Assembly (NCBI GenBank): GCA_003971905.1
Contig: RSEE01000053.1
Coordinates: forward strand, 1-64,000
Length of the DNA stretch: 64,000 nt
Direction of reading: 5' to 3'
Source of the DNA: Moniliella sp. 'wahieum'
Taxonomy: Eukaryota > Basidiomycota > Moniliellomycetes > Moniliellales > Moniliellaceae
The position numbers and the translations under genes were made by a program. Numbering within the stretch: position 1 is the first letter of the stretch; each line of letters opens with the position of its first letter. Positions 33,559-44,733 of this stretch are shown here, piece by piece. The notes beneath the pieces were generated by a model. It was not told the origin of the DNA and made no database searches. It saw only the letters and a program-made list of their open reading frames with translations.

Positions 33559-35738
33559 GTACGACTAGTGCGCCGATGGGTGCGCGCCGACTTGCTTCCG
33601 CTGCGGAGGCGGGGGTGGGAACTGTGTGTGTCGGTGGGCGGGGCGGGTCAGGGGTGGACGTATCGGGGTAAGAGCCGGGGAGGCGCGCGGGGGCGCAGCA
33701 GCTGCCGCACCAGCACCTACCGCCCCTACCGCCCCTACCGCACCAGGCGCACCTACACCTGCCAAAGGGTCCGGATGAATAAAGCAGCATCGATACCCGT
33801 ACGGGCACACGCCCGTACTGGCAAACGTGCGACACACCTGCGTCTTGTACAGATGGTGACGTTCCACTGGCCGCAGTTCCTGTGCACCATGAGCAAATTG
33901 ACACTTGGCGCCGTACCGACAACTGCCACGCTCCGACCATTTCCGACACAGCTCGGTCTTGTACAGCTCGGTCTTGCGCGCTCCATTCGCCTGTCCTGGT
34001 GCCGCCGGGTGTCCGGTTGCTGTTGCTGTTGTGGGTGCGGGTGCGGGTGTGGGTACGGGAGCGGATGCGGTAGTTGTCCCGGCTGCAAGACCTGCTGCGG
34101 CACCTGTACCTGTTCCGGCGCCTGCGCCGGCTCCATGGGCTGGCACGATCGGATCAGGGTGCGCACGGGGGAAGGTGGAGGTAGGCGAAGTGGAAGCTGG
34201 TGCACTGTCCTCGGTCCGGGGCAACCCCATCTCATGTCGCCGAGTCACAAGGCCAGGAAGTAACGGAGGAGTGAGTTGACTGACTTGGTCGTACGCCGTG
34301 TCGCGTGTGGAGGAAGACAGGGCATGGTCCAGGGGCGACGCTGGTTCCGGGGGCCAGAGGGGCAGAGGCGCAGAAGTCGGATGAGTGAGGTGCGACCAGG
34401 TGCCCATGCTAACCGAGTCGGGTGCGCCTGCGACGCTGCCGCCCGTAGCAGGGGTCGTGCGGAGCATAGCAGCCAACAACTCGTGGCTCGTACGTAACGC
34501 TTCGAGACTTTGTGGCGGGGCAGCTGTACTGGCCGTGGTCTGGCGCCGCGCAAACGACCGTCGCACCTCCTCCTGGCTGGGGGGCGAAATGCACAGCTGT
34601 CCCAGCCGGGCCGCAAGCACATCATTCGGATTCGGAGGCACGCCCGCACGCCGCCGCCGCCAGCGCCAGCGCCAAAGGTGAGGTTGGTAGCGTCACCTGT
34701 AAATACACTGTAGCTCCGGTTGCGCGGGCGGTCGGAGCAAGGGAGGGACCAGGGGGGCGCAGCAAGCGCCGCCTGGCTCCGTTTTACTGCCAGATCGTAT
34801 ACAACCTCGTCTCTCGACGTGGCCAACGTAGGGGAGCTGAGCGAGGGGTGCAGCATCGATGAATCTGACCCGGACGGAGGAGGCGGATGAGCCGGCACCA
34901 CCTTCTCCCACGGCGAGGCGGGCGATCGAGGCGGAGGCGGGTCGAGGGGTGCGTAAAGTCGTGGTGCCTAGCATGCACAGGAGCCTGGGCTGGATCGTCG
35001 TAAGTGCGCAAGCGGGCATGGGGGAGACTGGGATAACCGGCCTGAGGAAAGGCCGGCTCGAGGGGGGCAAAGGCCGCACCGGCAGGCGGCATGCCGCTCC
35101 AGCCCGCCTGCGGAGGCGATGGTTGGAGGAAGCGGGAATGCAGGGCAGGGGGGGAATGCTTCCCTACTTGTGGGACGGAGCGCGGGGCGGCATCGAGGCA
35201 GGAGCCGAGGTGCGGGGCCTGGGCGAGCGGGACGGAGCGGGCGGAGCGGAGGGAGGGGGGGGCGAGGCTGGGGGTGCTGTACTCGGGCGGGGTGGGGTGG
35301 AAATAGTCCGCGTCGGGCTCGTACGCAACATGAGCCAGAGGCAGGCCATCGGCGGGAGTGGCAAGACCGTCACTACTCTGCCAAGGCCAGTGGGGAGCGG
35401 GAGCCTGGAGGAAAAGCAGCGGGGGCAGGCGTCAGCAGGGGCAAGAAAGATGGGATGGAGGGCGGGGGGGGGGGGGGGGGCACCAGCGTGAAGCAGGAAG
35501 AGGGAGGGAACATACGTTGGTGTCGTGGGGAGGCAAGATGGGCAGTGCAGAATGTTTGCGGGTGGGGCCACTGGGGCCGAGGGGCGAGTGGAGCGGTGTC
35601 CTGCATGGAGGGCGGCAGGGCGTGGGTGGGGGAAAGCGCAGGGGGGCGAGAGGTCGCACGAGTCGAGGGGGGGGACGGATGTGGGCCAGCCGGAGAGGTG
35701 GGGTGGGAAGAGAGGGGGGGCGGGGCCGTGTCGGCCAT
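33111..35738 (-). CDS. tandem CCCH zinc-finger protein, TIS11/Zfs1 type
   Basis: ATG 35738 ([13 protein letters not shown]) begins a Pro/Ser-rich N-terminus. A 111-base intron (35515 to 35405; GTATGT...CTCCAG) is followed by a long frame ([20 protein letters not shown] ...), then [15 protein letters not shown] and [19 protein letters not shown]. The fingers are [20 protein letters not shown] with CQFAH, and [20 protein letters not shown] with CCFIH, both CX8CX5CX3H and each led by YKT, the signature of tristetraprolin-like proteins. These bind AU-rich elements in mRNA 3' UTRs and promote decay, and in yeasts act in iron or stress responses. A Gly/Ala linker and a (GS)n tract follow; the C-terminus is [18 protein letters not shown] to SSSRESK with TAA/TAG near 33111. 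Four or so one-base breaks separate the frames. Confidence 0.85.
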
Positions 35739-38200
35739 GGTGTGTGGGTGTGTGGGCTAGGATGCAGGCGTACGGCTAGCAGGTGGGCGGGCAGGCAGCG
35801 GTGGTGGGAGTGGGAGTGGGAGTGGGAGAGGAGCGGACGCGCGAAGCGCATCGGGGGGCCGCAGGAGCGGGACGGAAGGAGGTGGTGGGGTGCGGGTGGA
35901 AGAGGGCGGGGGGTCGGAGCGGATGGGTGGGGTGGGCGAGCAGGTGCTGGGCTTGGCTTGGCCTGTTTTTCTCAGGCGGTTGGCTGCTGGCGTCTGCGCT
36001 GCTGAGGCGCTCGGATGGCCAGTGCTCCGCATGTATGCAGCATGCCGCCTGCTGCTCTCCGAGCGGGGCTTGCGACGCAAAGCCCAAGCCAGGCCCTGCC
36101 GCTCGGCCCGCACCCGGCCAGTGTGCGGCGCGCTGCCAGGGGGCGTGCTGGGTGGGTGGCCACACCCTGCGTCCTGCCCCCTGCATCTGCATCCCGCTCG
36201 GCTGCATCACCCATTCGATCACCATCCCACAGACCCTGCAGCCCACCCGACAGTGCCCGTCTGCTGGCTGCCGCCACCTGGTGTGGCTTTGGTGTGGGAA
36301 GTGGCTGGCTTCAGCGCTTCAAGCTTCCGTTGTCAATCGGCGCAACGCTCCCGCTGGCGTCGTGCCCGGTGTCTGCCGCTGCTGCTGCCCCGCCCCTTCT
36401 CCGCTTGGCGCCACTGCCACCATCCACCCTCCCACGCCCCTCACCCGTCCTTCGCCTCTCACCCGCCACACGTCCGATCTCCGATCTCAGATCGCTTGAA
36501 TAGTTTCATTTCTCTCCATTTTAGCGTCTCTCACCATCCCAAGCCATCGACTTGATGAGTGAGATCTGAGATCTGACAGTGTACTCGCTGGCCTGCGTGT
36601 CCCGGGTACGTACGGTACGCTGGGCCTGGCACACGGTACATGTTACACGTTGGTATTCGTAGTAGACCCTAGGCCCTTTTCCTGCTGCAGTCTCCTGTGA
36701 CCCTACCGCCCCAACCCGCGTCCAGCCTGAGCCTCAGGCTGAGGGCTCACACATGCATGTAGTTCTGCTTACGCGGTCCCGGCCACCCCATTCGACCTGT
36801 TCAATTGAACGCTCAGCGTTTCAAGCGACAACAAGCGATGGACGTATGGACCCCAGCTGCCCCAATAGCAGCCGTACCATGTACCATGGAAGAGGCAGCA
36901 GCTCGGAAACAGCCGTGCATCGGCCGTAGGTCCGTCTGTTTTGCCGCGGCTGGCTGCTGGCGAACTGCCCGCTTATTGAGTACAGACAGCTAGGCTTCAA
37001 GGTCTTCTTCAAGCTTCAAGCGTCACGCGTCACGCGTCACGCTTCGGCAAGCTATATCGTCACTCTTCTGATCGATCATTAGTTCGTGCAGGGACCAAGA
37101 GGTCGCAAGATCCCATGCATCCTTCGAAGGCATCCTCGGTATGTTCGGTATGTTCAGGCTTCCAGAACCCTTCTGGAGTACTCGGAACGACGTATGATTG
37201 GATCCATCGATGACGCAATGACGTTTGCGCTCGTCCAGGTTCCGACCGCAACCGCCCACTCGGTCTTTGAGCTCCAGCTCCAACTGAAGTTCAAGCTTCA
37301 CAGCTTCGAATATCAGAAGATCCGATACCTAGAGCTCCAAGCTTCACTGGCTTCACGCTCAGGCCAGGCTTTGGTGGAGCTTCAAGCTTCAGTATACTCA
37401 GTACTGGAGTTACAATAAAGGTCTTCTGCTCTTCGTCCTGTGGGCCATGATACAGGCCGCAGGTGCATGGTGCATGGCCTAGGTGTGGTGCATGGGAAGA
37501 TGGATGGTCGATGATCGATGATCATGCATGGCCTGCTGCCCGCGATGAGACAGCCAGGGTGCGGCCGGGTCCCGAACGGTTGACCGAACGGGCGACCGAA
37601 CCGAGCATCCTGCCTCCCAAAGTACTCATCGACCATCCTATCAACGTATCAACCCACTCGTTCATGGTCTTCTATCGAACATCCGTCAAATCTATCCCCA
37701 GCGGTTGGTGCAGATGGCTTGATGCGGATGCGCCTTGGCCTTACCGGTTGCCTGGCCCCACCACCGGGGCGCTTCCGATGCACCGAGGCCAATGAAGCTA
37801 CGGAAGCTTCAAGCGGCACGCTGATGATCGATGACCTTTTTTGCCTTTAGTCCTTTGAAATTTGAGCTTGAGCACCCCGGTAACCGGGAACCGGGAACCC
37901 CGATACCCTGTACCCTGGGACCCTATGCTATCCGGAACCCAGAAACCGTTGTCGCCATCTCAAAACGCCACTGCCTCGTCGAGAAGGAAGGTACGAACGC
38001 TGAAATTTGAAACCTTGAACCGCACACCTGAATCTGAGACTGCACAATGACACTGCGGTGCTAACCCGCTCGCCCCCCAAAGCATAGGATCAGGAAGGGC
38101 CAGGCTGACGCTGTGCAAACCCCTAAAGCAAGCATTGCATGAACTTTGGGGCAATCCGGGACAGGGGGGAACGCAAAAAAATGAAGGAAAGAAAAAGTAT
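35739..38200. other. spacer with inverted and simple repeats
   Basis: No gene recognised. The GC-rich stretch to about 36500 keeps many frames open without domains and probably holds the promoter of the CCCH gene. Beyond it are palindromic AAGCTTCAAGCTT-type words, CACGCGTCACGCGTCACGC (37023-37041) and GATCGATGATC words (37508-37525). Confidence 0.5.
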
Positions 38201-38294
38201 GCTTCAAAGGGGAATCGAACCCCTGTCACATCGATGTCTCACAGGCACAGGGCCAGTCTGGCAACGATGTAGTATACCACTAACCCATTGAAGC
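38201..38294 (-). tRNA. tRNA-Gly (GCC) with intron, copy 2
   Basis: Reverse-strand copy of the tRNA at 23850-23943, with the same cloverleaf, anticodon GCC and 24-base intron; the intron differs by one base (CCCTGTGCC for CCCCGTGCC). Downstream on its strand a T-run (ATACTTTTTC) serves as Pol III terminator. Flanks are unrelated to those of copy 1. Confidence 0.95.
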
Positions 38295-39351
38295 GTGCTG
38301 AAGAGCAAATGCAACGTATGTTCACCCCATGAGTCCTCCTCGCCGCTGGCACAATCAGTTGTGCGCATAGATCAGGCGCCGGCGTTCGCACCATGCCGGC
38401 AACAACGTCAACTTGCTTCGAGAGACGATGGAGGCTAAAAGGGGTCGAGGTCATCGTCAGGTCAGAACGGATGGTGGACGGGCGAGCCACAAGGCAAGGT
38501 GGGCGGCATGCGACATGCGACAAGTAAACTTAAGCAGTCTATAGGCCTGTGTGCAGCGGCCCCGTTCCGCGTCTGGTCCGTCTCTCCTTGTTGCACTTCG
38601 GGACTGTCTTTGCGTGATTGCATCCCCATCGATTCATTCCTGGCCTTCATCTGCTTGAGCAGCTTGATCCTTCACAGATCTCACCGGCCATTGCATGAAC
38701 TTCGTGTGGTGGGGTTGAACTGCCAAGGCCGGAAAACATACAGAGCCTCACAGGACCAACGAGTCCCAACGAGACCAGCTCCAAGCTCCAAGCTCCAAGC
38801 TTCAAGCTTCCATCAAAGCAACCCCCAACATCCAACATCCAACCCCAATCTACCGCTCCCAGCGCCGAATACGAATCTGCTACGCACCTGAGGCCTGATC
38901 GATGATCCCGCACCACCCACCGCCCTAACCCGCGGGTCGTAGCGTCCCGCACAAGCACCCCACGCACGCAAACAACAACTTCCAAGCAGAGACCAAAAGA
39001 GGGGATCAAAGAAGAACACAGAGCCAAGAAAAAAAAGAAAGAAAGAAAGAAGGGAAGCAAGGAGGAAAGGAGGAAAGGAGGCAAGGAGGAAAGGAGGCAA
39101 GGACGAAAGGAGGCAAGGAGGAAAGGAGGCAAGGAGGAAAGGAGGCAAGGATCCGGATACCGATGCCCGCCAAACCAAACCAAACCAAACCAAGCCAAGC
39201 CAAGCCAAACAAAAAAACGAGCGTATGTGATGGGGGGGTGATAGGTAGTAGGTGATAAGTTCCTTCGCCGCACCTTGACGTTTAACGTTTAACGTTTAAC
39301 CTGCGCGCGCAACTCGTACGCGGTTTACGAAAACGCGTTACGCGTTACGCG
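38295..39351. other. spacer with purine microsatellites
   Basis: A GGAGGCAAGGAGGAAA-type purine tract (about 39028-39150) and an AACC/AAGCC pentamer run (39170-39210) dominate. TTTAACG (39281-39300) and ACGCGTT (39333-39355) are iterated a few times. No gene recognised. Confidence 0.6.
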
Positions 39352-41549
39352 TTAGGTGGCGACGTAGGTGCCTGCCTGGGCCGAGCGTGTGGCCGAGACG
39401 AAGGTATCCTGTCCAGCCTGGACCAAGGCCAGAGCGACGTCCGACCGGTCCCGTCGGTGGTCCAGGACGCTTGACAGGTTGCGCCTCGCCAGCCGGGACG
39501 AAGAAGCGGGCGCGAATGACGCCAGCTTGGGCGAGAGCGGAGCGGGGGAGGGCCCAGCGCGCAGACCTGTAGATAAATCAAACGATTCTGTCTCAGGAAT
39601 CGCTTGGACGTGAGTGGTGTGTGGGACAGTGGTTTCCACCACCACCTCGTCTAACTTCGGGGCCAACTTGCCCCCAGCCTCGTAGCGCAGGAGCAAGTCC
39701 GCATGGTCCTCCAGCACACGCCACTGTGCCTGCAACTGAAGCGGGATGGACTGGGTCTGCTCAGCCGGGTCGATATGGACTTGGTACTTGGCCAGGACGA
39801 CTTTGGTCCGTTCCTGTGCCAGGGCAGCCAAGTTCAAGTCCCATTCGCCTGTTCCGGCGGCGGGCTGTAGGAAAGCCGGGTTGGGCACCAAGCGGTCCAA
39901 GTTTTGCGCTTGGTCCAGGCGGACGGGGACGCTGGCCAGCCGGTGGGATGGCAGTTGGGTTCACGATAGCTTCTAGGTCCCCAACAACCATGAGGCGAGA
40001 AACCGAGGGTACCAGTAAAGTAGACATTGACCTTTTCTGCCACATTGATCTTGAGTGCGTTCGCAGGCAGGGTAGGCGCCGGGGTCAAACTGGGTGCTTC
40101 GGTAGTAAATGGATCTTCGGGATCGGGGTGGCGGTGGTGGTGGCACCATACGGAGACGGAGGTGCACGACGGGTGGACGAGCCGCGACGCACGCCGGTTT
40201 GGGCGGTGCCAAGTACCCCGTAGCGACTGCAGTGCCTCATCGTCCTGCGCCGACGTAGGGGGAGGGGAGACAGACAAGGTACTCAAGTCCGGGGGCGCAG
40301 CACCATTGGAGAGAAGAGCAGCACCCGCGGCGCCAGCTACAGCTCGCGCCAGCGCCAACGCCGGCGCCCAAAGCGACCTGTGATCCGCGTGAGACGGTTG
40401 GAGAGGAGCAAAGTGGCCATCGCGCTCCGCCGGATCGTCAGCCAACAAGTCTACTGCTACGTCGGGCGTATCGCGCACATCTTCTTGGATCGGCGGTGGG
40501 CCAAAGTCTGGGGCGGGACTGCCGGAATGGTGAGTGAACAGCTTGGTGGCCCGCTTGCTACCGAGCAACGTCTTGCCACGGCGGATGAAGCCTCCCGAGG
40601 GGGCCTCAGATACCTGGGACTCGGGCGAGTTGCTCCGCGCGGGCACGGGAGGGGGTTCCTTGTGACTCTGTCGGCGGCCGAACCGGCCCAACGCGCCTCG
40701 CAGACCGGAAGGTTTGGGCTCGTCCACTCGCGCCGCGGTGTGGGTTCTCCCCTGCTTTCGGCCAACGCCTCTGACGGCGGGAGAGGGCGGGAGCGGAATG
40801 AGAGGAGGCGGTGGAGCAGGACGTCGATGTTGCCACTTGGGCAAAGGAAAGTACCTCGTGCTCCACGTCCAGGCCCAACGAAGCTTGCAGCGCCATCTCA
40901 GCCGCGTTGGACAACTGATGGGCCGAGTCGGCGGCGCCCGTTTAAATTGAGCCACCACCTCTTTCAACAGGGTGAGACGTTCGACGTCGGCGCGCTGGGC
41001 CAGCTGGAACGCCGGGCCGCATCTTTGCGCCACTGAATCAACGCTTGGTCCACATCCTTCTGCATCTGGGCCACGGTGCGCGGCCGACTGTTGCGTCTGC
41101 TCCGAATTCGAGTCGAGCTTACGCGACTCGCGCGTCAGCCCCGACTCGAGCAGGTTCAAGTCGCGTGTCGTATCGTGCAACCGGTCTTCGAACGCGGGAG
41201 AGCTGGGCCCAGGCACCTTGGACGGGGCTTCGCGCACCTGTTGTTCACACAGGTGCACCGCGCGTTCGCGTGCGGCATGGACCTGGGTCAAGGCGTCGAG
41301 TTCGCTCATGAGGGCGTCGAGGATGGGACGAACGCCGCGGGGCGCACGTGCGGGAAAAGCACGGGCGCTTGGCCAGCTGGACAGGGCGCGGGCATGGGAG
41401 GCCTCGACGGCGCGGCGCGCAGCAAAGTAGTCGCCCAGTTCATCGCAGAGGGCAGAGGCGTCGCGGAAGCGCTGCTGGAGGAGCTGGGTGGCTCCTTGGG
41501 GTCGGCGTGGGGAAGCGCTGGCGTACGCCTGGGTGGAGAGCTCGGCCAA
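39352..41549 (-). CDS. Syp1-type F-BAR/muniscin endocytic adaptor
   Basis: The N-terminus (AELSTQAYASASPRRPQGAT, QLLQQRFRDASALCDELGDY, FAARRAVEASHARAL) is an F-BAR/FCH domain, which binds and bends membrane. It continues in coiled-coil-like sequence to about 40960. A Pro/Ser-rich linker (PPVPARSNSPESQVSEAP) carries SH3-binding-like motifs. The C-terminal mu-homology domain is spread over three frames: NALKINVAEKVNVYFTG, VPSVSRLMVVGDLEAIVNP, then LVPNPAFLQPAAGTGEWDLN and VVLAKYQVHIDPAEQTQ with IPLQLQAQWRVLED, ending AGTYVAT, TAA 39352. This order is that of fungal Syp1 (FCHo family), an early endocytic adaptor at the plasma membrane. The reading frame starts at TTG GCC GAG near 41549; removing one A from the AA there would create ATG GCC GAG, the probable real start. 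Confidence 0.85.
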
Positions 41550-42248
41550 TGGGTATAAGGGGGGACGCTGCGCGGGGGCGCGGGCGGCGACGGATGGGGG
41601 GGAGCTGGGAGCGGAGCGCCGAGAGGGCCAGGCACGGTGGGAGGAGGCGGGAGGCAGGGGAGCTGAGCTCAGCTGAGCGACCCAGAGGGATGGCGTGAGC
41701 TCAGCCGCGGAGGCTCACTAATCGACTAATCGGCCATCGGCAATCGACAATCGCTGAGCGCTGAGCTGACTGAACATGCACACCCGATGCATGATGGGCG
41801 CCTAGGGCGCAGCGCCAGTGTCCGCCCGCGCCGTGGCCAGCCCGCCAGCCGCCTGCCAGTCTGTGGCCGCGCCAGAGTTCAATGTTCAATGTTCGGTGTT
41901 TGGTGTTCAACGAATGCGCTGTCGACGCTTGGCCGTGGACGCCTCAGCGCCTGGGCGCTGGCCACTGGTAACCGGCAAGCGTAACGCCGTAACCTCCATG
42001 GCGGCACGTGGTTGAACATTGCACGTTGACCTTCAACGCTGCTTCGGTCGACCCAGATGGAGGCGCCGAGGCCCATTCCCCCCTCCTGGCAGGGCGCGCC
42101 CCCTTTATATATACGTTGGCGCTTATCTGCTGCCGCTCCTGTAGGCTGAATGCTACGCAACCGCAACGCACACACGCAAGCCCATCGCATCGCATCCATC
42201 CAATCCAATCCAATCCAATCCATCCGCCCCTCCGCCGCCCCGCCGCAT
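41550..42248. other. spacer between SYP1-like and M20 genes
   Basis: No gene recognised. A TTTATATATACG TATA-like box lies at 42105-42116 and CAATC/CATCC pentamers at 42186-42222. It holds the Syp1-like promoter and the M20 3' end. Confidence 0.5.
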
Positions 42249-44102
42249 CTACAGCTCCGTCTCATCGCTCGCGCGGATCAGCTGCGTGTAGAACGTCCAG
42301 GCGGCAGTCAGGTACTAGCATGCACATGCTCATTCACCGTGTGCGCGCCCCAGCGGCCCACGATCGCCCGCTCGTCCTCCGTCGGAGGGTGGATGAGCGC
42401 GGGCTGAAGCGGAAGACGCAGACGAGCTGTTGTGGATGTAACGCGTGTCTGTGTTGCCCAAACTGGTGCCGCCCGAGACGTACAACTTGGCCTGCCGATC
42501 GGCTGCGTCGGGCGAAGTGGCTGGGTCCCAGACGGAGTGGATGACACCACTGAGCAGTTGCCAGGGTTTGGAAAGCGGTCCGGTAAGCGGGGTGACCGGC
42601 GCAGGTTCCAGTCCATGCCCAAATGCGTCGCGGAGCACGATGGTGCCTGCTGCGGCTGTGGGTGGCGAGTAGCTCAGCGTTCCGTCCGACCACGCATCCA
42701 GCTTCAATCCATTCTTCTTGGCTACAGGTAACACGGTGTTAGCAAAGTGGCGACGCAGAGCGTTGGTCGAGGAGAATGTGCCAATGCGGTAGTTGACAAT
42801 CACCTCCACCTCTTCCGGCAGCGCATTGACCTTGACCCCTCCTCGGATCAGATCGGTAGCCTGGGTGGTCTGGAACGCGGCACGCTGAAAGCCCGACATG
42901 AGTCAATGCTTTCGCCTTGGCGCGTTCGAGCCGCTGAGCGTGCATGGGACAAGCACCAAAGCTGTTCTGTTCCAGTTGTACCACGTCGCGCAGAGCCTCG
43001 CGCAGAGGTCCCTGCCCGCCTCGCCACATCACACAACAGCCGACCCCAAGAAGGATTGTGGGGCGTGGTATCGAGCACCGCGGCTTCCGGGCTCACCTCG
43101 AGAGCAACGACGAGTTGACTCAGGTACCCGATCCCGTGTGAGCCGGCGGGACAGACGAGTGACCCCCCTGGGTCTGGACGGTAGCCTTGATGTTGAGTTT
43201 ACCTTTTTCCGCTGTGGCGGGGGCGATGCTGTACCCCACCCCGCTTCCGATTTCGGGGACGGAGAAGGCGCCACCTTCATCCACCACCATTGCCACGCCA
43301 TGCTTGCCATACCGTTGTTCGATCACGGGGGCAATGCGGCCTGCGCCTTCGAACCCGCCCCGCTCCTCGTCGAAGCCAAAGCTGAGGAAGAAGAGTGCGC
43401 TTGGGCGTGTACCCAGCCTCCGGAGCGACTGCACGGCGGTCAAGATGCCAGTCAAGGACGCTTTGGTATCCTGTGCGCCGCGTCCCCAGATCAAGCCACT
43501 GGTGCGGTTGTAGAACCCGCCAAAGGGGTTGTGCAACCACAAGTGCCGTCTCTTCCAGCACTGGTACCACGTCCTGGTGGGCCATGAGCAGAAGGGGTTT
43601 GAGCGTTGGGTCGGTTCCCTTCCACTCGTACAACAGTCCATGTCCATTCACTTTTTCCAGTGTGACAGGGGACGTGGGGGCGTGCAACAGCGGCCAGGCC
43701 GACTGGATAGGTAAAGAAGGGATCAAAGATCTTGGCCCACACCTCAGGCGCATCGCTCACATGGGGCATGGCATCTTGCACCGAAGTGTCCACCTTCAAT
43801 GCCCCAGCGAGCAGGTGAGCGAGCTGGTCTTGGCTCGGAGCCTTCAGTGCCGCCGGTGGGGGAGGTGATGCTGATAGGCTGGGACTTGGGGGCAATATGC
43901 ATCCCAGTCAACCTCGGCCAGGGGCTGGCCGCGCGAATGGGCATCGCGTGTCGGAACCGGGAGCCAGGTTGGGATCCGTAGGGTGTGCACCACTACCACC
44001 AGCGCGCCCAGTGCCAAGAAGGGCAAAAGACGCTTGCTGCGGCTGGTGGGGGCAGCGGGTGGCACACTCGAAGGCGCAGGAAGTTCGTCCTTCTTGGCCA
44101 TG
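42249..44102 (-). CDS. M20 metallopeptidase, carboxypeptidase S type
   Basis: ATG 44102 (MAKKDELPAPSS) leads into an N-terminal membrane anchor (RLLPFLALGALVVVVHTL), as in vacuolar carboxypeptidase S precursors. Then come QDQLAHLLAGALKVDTSVQD and LLLMAHQDVVPV (first metal His), LIWGRGAQDTKASL (bridging Asp), FLSFGFDEERGGFEGA (catalytic Glu of the DEE motif), GVAMVVDEGG and GGHSSVPPAHTGIGYL. The dimerisation domain follows, ATDLIRGGVKVNALPEEVEV and the C-terminal SGGTSLGNTDTRY and WGAHTVNEHVHAS, with TAAWTFYTQLIRASDETEL before TAG 42249. The family removes C-terminal residues from peptides in the vacuole and releases amino acids. About five one-base gaps must be restored. A cluster of GATA-type sites lies 200 bases upstream of the start. 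Confidence 0.9.
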
Positions 44103-44733
44103 GTAGGAAGGATGCCAGGGGTCGAGGAGGTGAGCAGGTGGGGCAGGCGATTCCAATTTTGCAGGATGGAACAGGTCAATCCTCCCAGGCCTCAGGGGCG
44201 ATGAGCAAGCAGCGCGGAACACATGCAACACGGTCCTCCGATTGATTGAGTTATCGATTATCGATCATCCAAAAATCGGTAATCGAAATCGTAAAGCAAC
44301 AACTTATCGATAATCGATAAGCGGTAAATACTAACTGGCGGTTGCGGGGCGGGTTGCGTGAGTGCGCTGGCCAATCCGACATGGAACGCAAGGATGGCGT
44401 TGATGGGTTGAGCGCGGTGGCACACGCTTGCGTCATGTCGCCCCGCTCAACGCTCAATTTCCAGGATCGTTACAGCGACATGCCACATTGAGCAATGACA
44501 TTCTCATAGCATACCTTGGCCGTCCCGGTTAGTATCCCTGCCTACGTCCGACGACACGAAAAATCCATGACGCTACTGTGGTTCTCTAGTAAACTGGTAG
44601 AGGGTCTGATGCGCCCGCGCCATCTCTGGCCTAACCCACAGGCAAGCCAAGGCACTGCAGGCCAGGTCAAGCTCGGTGTAATAGCTATACGCGGATAGGC
44701 AATCCATTCATATCTCCTACACTGACATAAACG
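44103..44733. other. spacer between M20 and GH2 genes
   Basis: Besides the GATA palindrome it holds further ATCGATTATCGATC words (44252-44270). No gene is recognised. Confidence 0.5.
44303..44321. promoter_or_regulatory. palindrome with GATA-factor sites upstream of the M20 gene
   Basis: CTTATCGATAATCGATAAG is a 19-base palindrome with nine-base arms. It contains GATAAG on both strands and GATAAT, i.e. three cores of the HGATAR type bound by fungal GATA factors, 201-219 bases upstream of the M20 ATG. In yeast the orthologous CPS1 responds to nitrogen supply through such factors; here regulation is inference. Confidence 0.5.

Noticed and set aside
33274-34263. Long plus-strand open frame over the CCCH gene
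   Set aside because: Antisense shadow; the minus strand carries the tandem CCCH fingers.
34859-36005. Very long Gly/Arg-rich plus-strand frames
   Set aside because: GC-rich antisense of the CCCH gene N-terminus and its promoter; no ordered sequence.
39281-39300. TTTAACG iterations resembling telomeric repeats
   Set aside because: Only three or four units, internal, flanked by genes; not a telomere.
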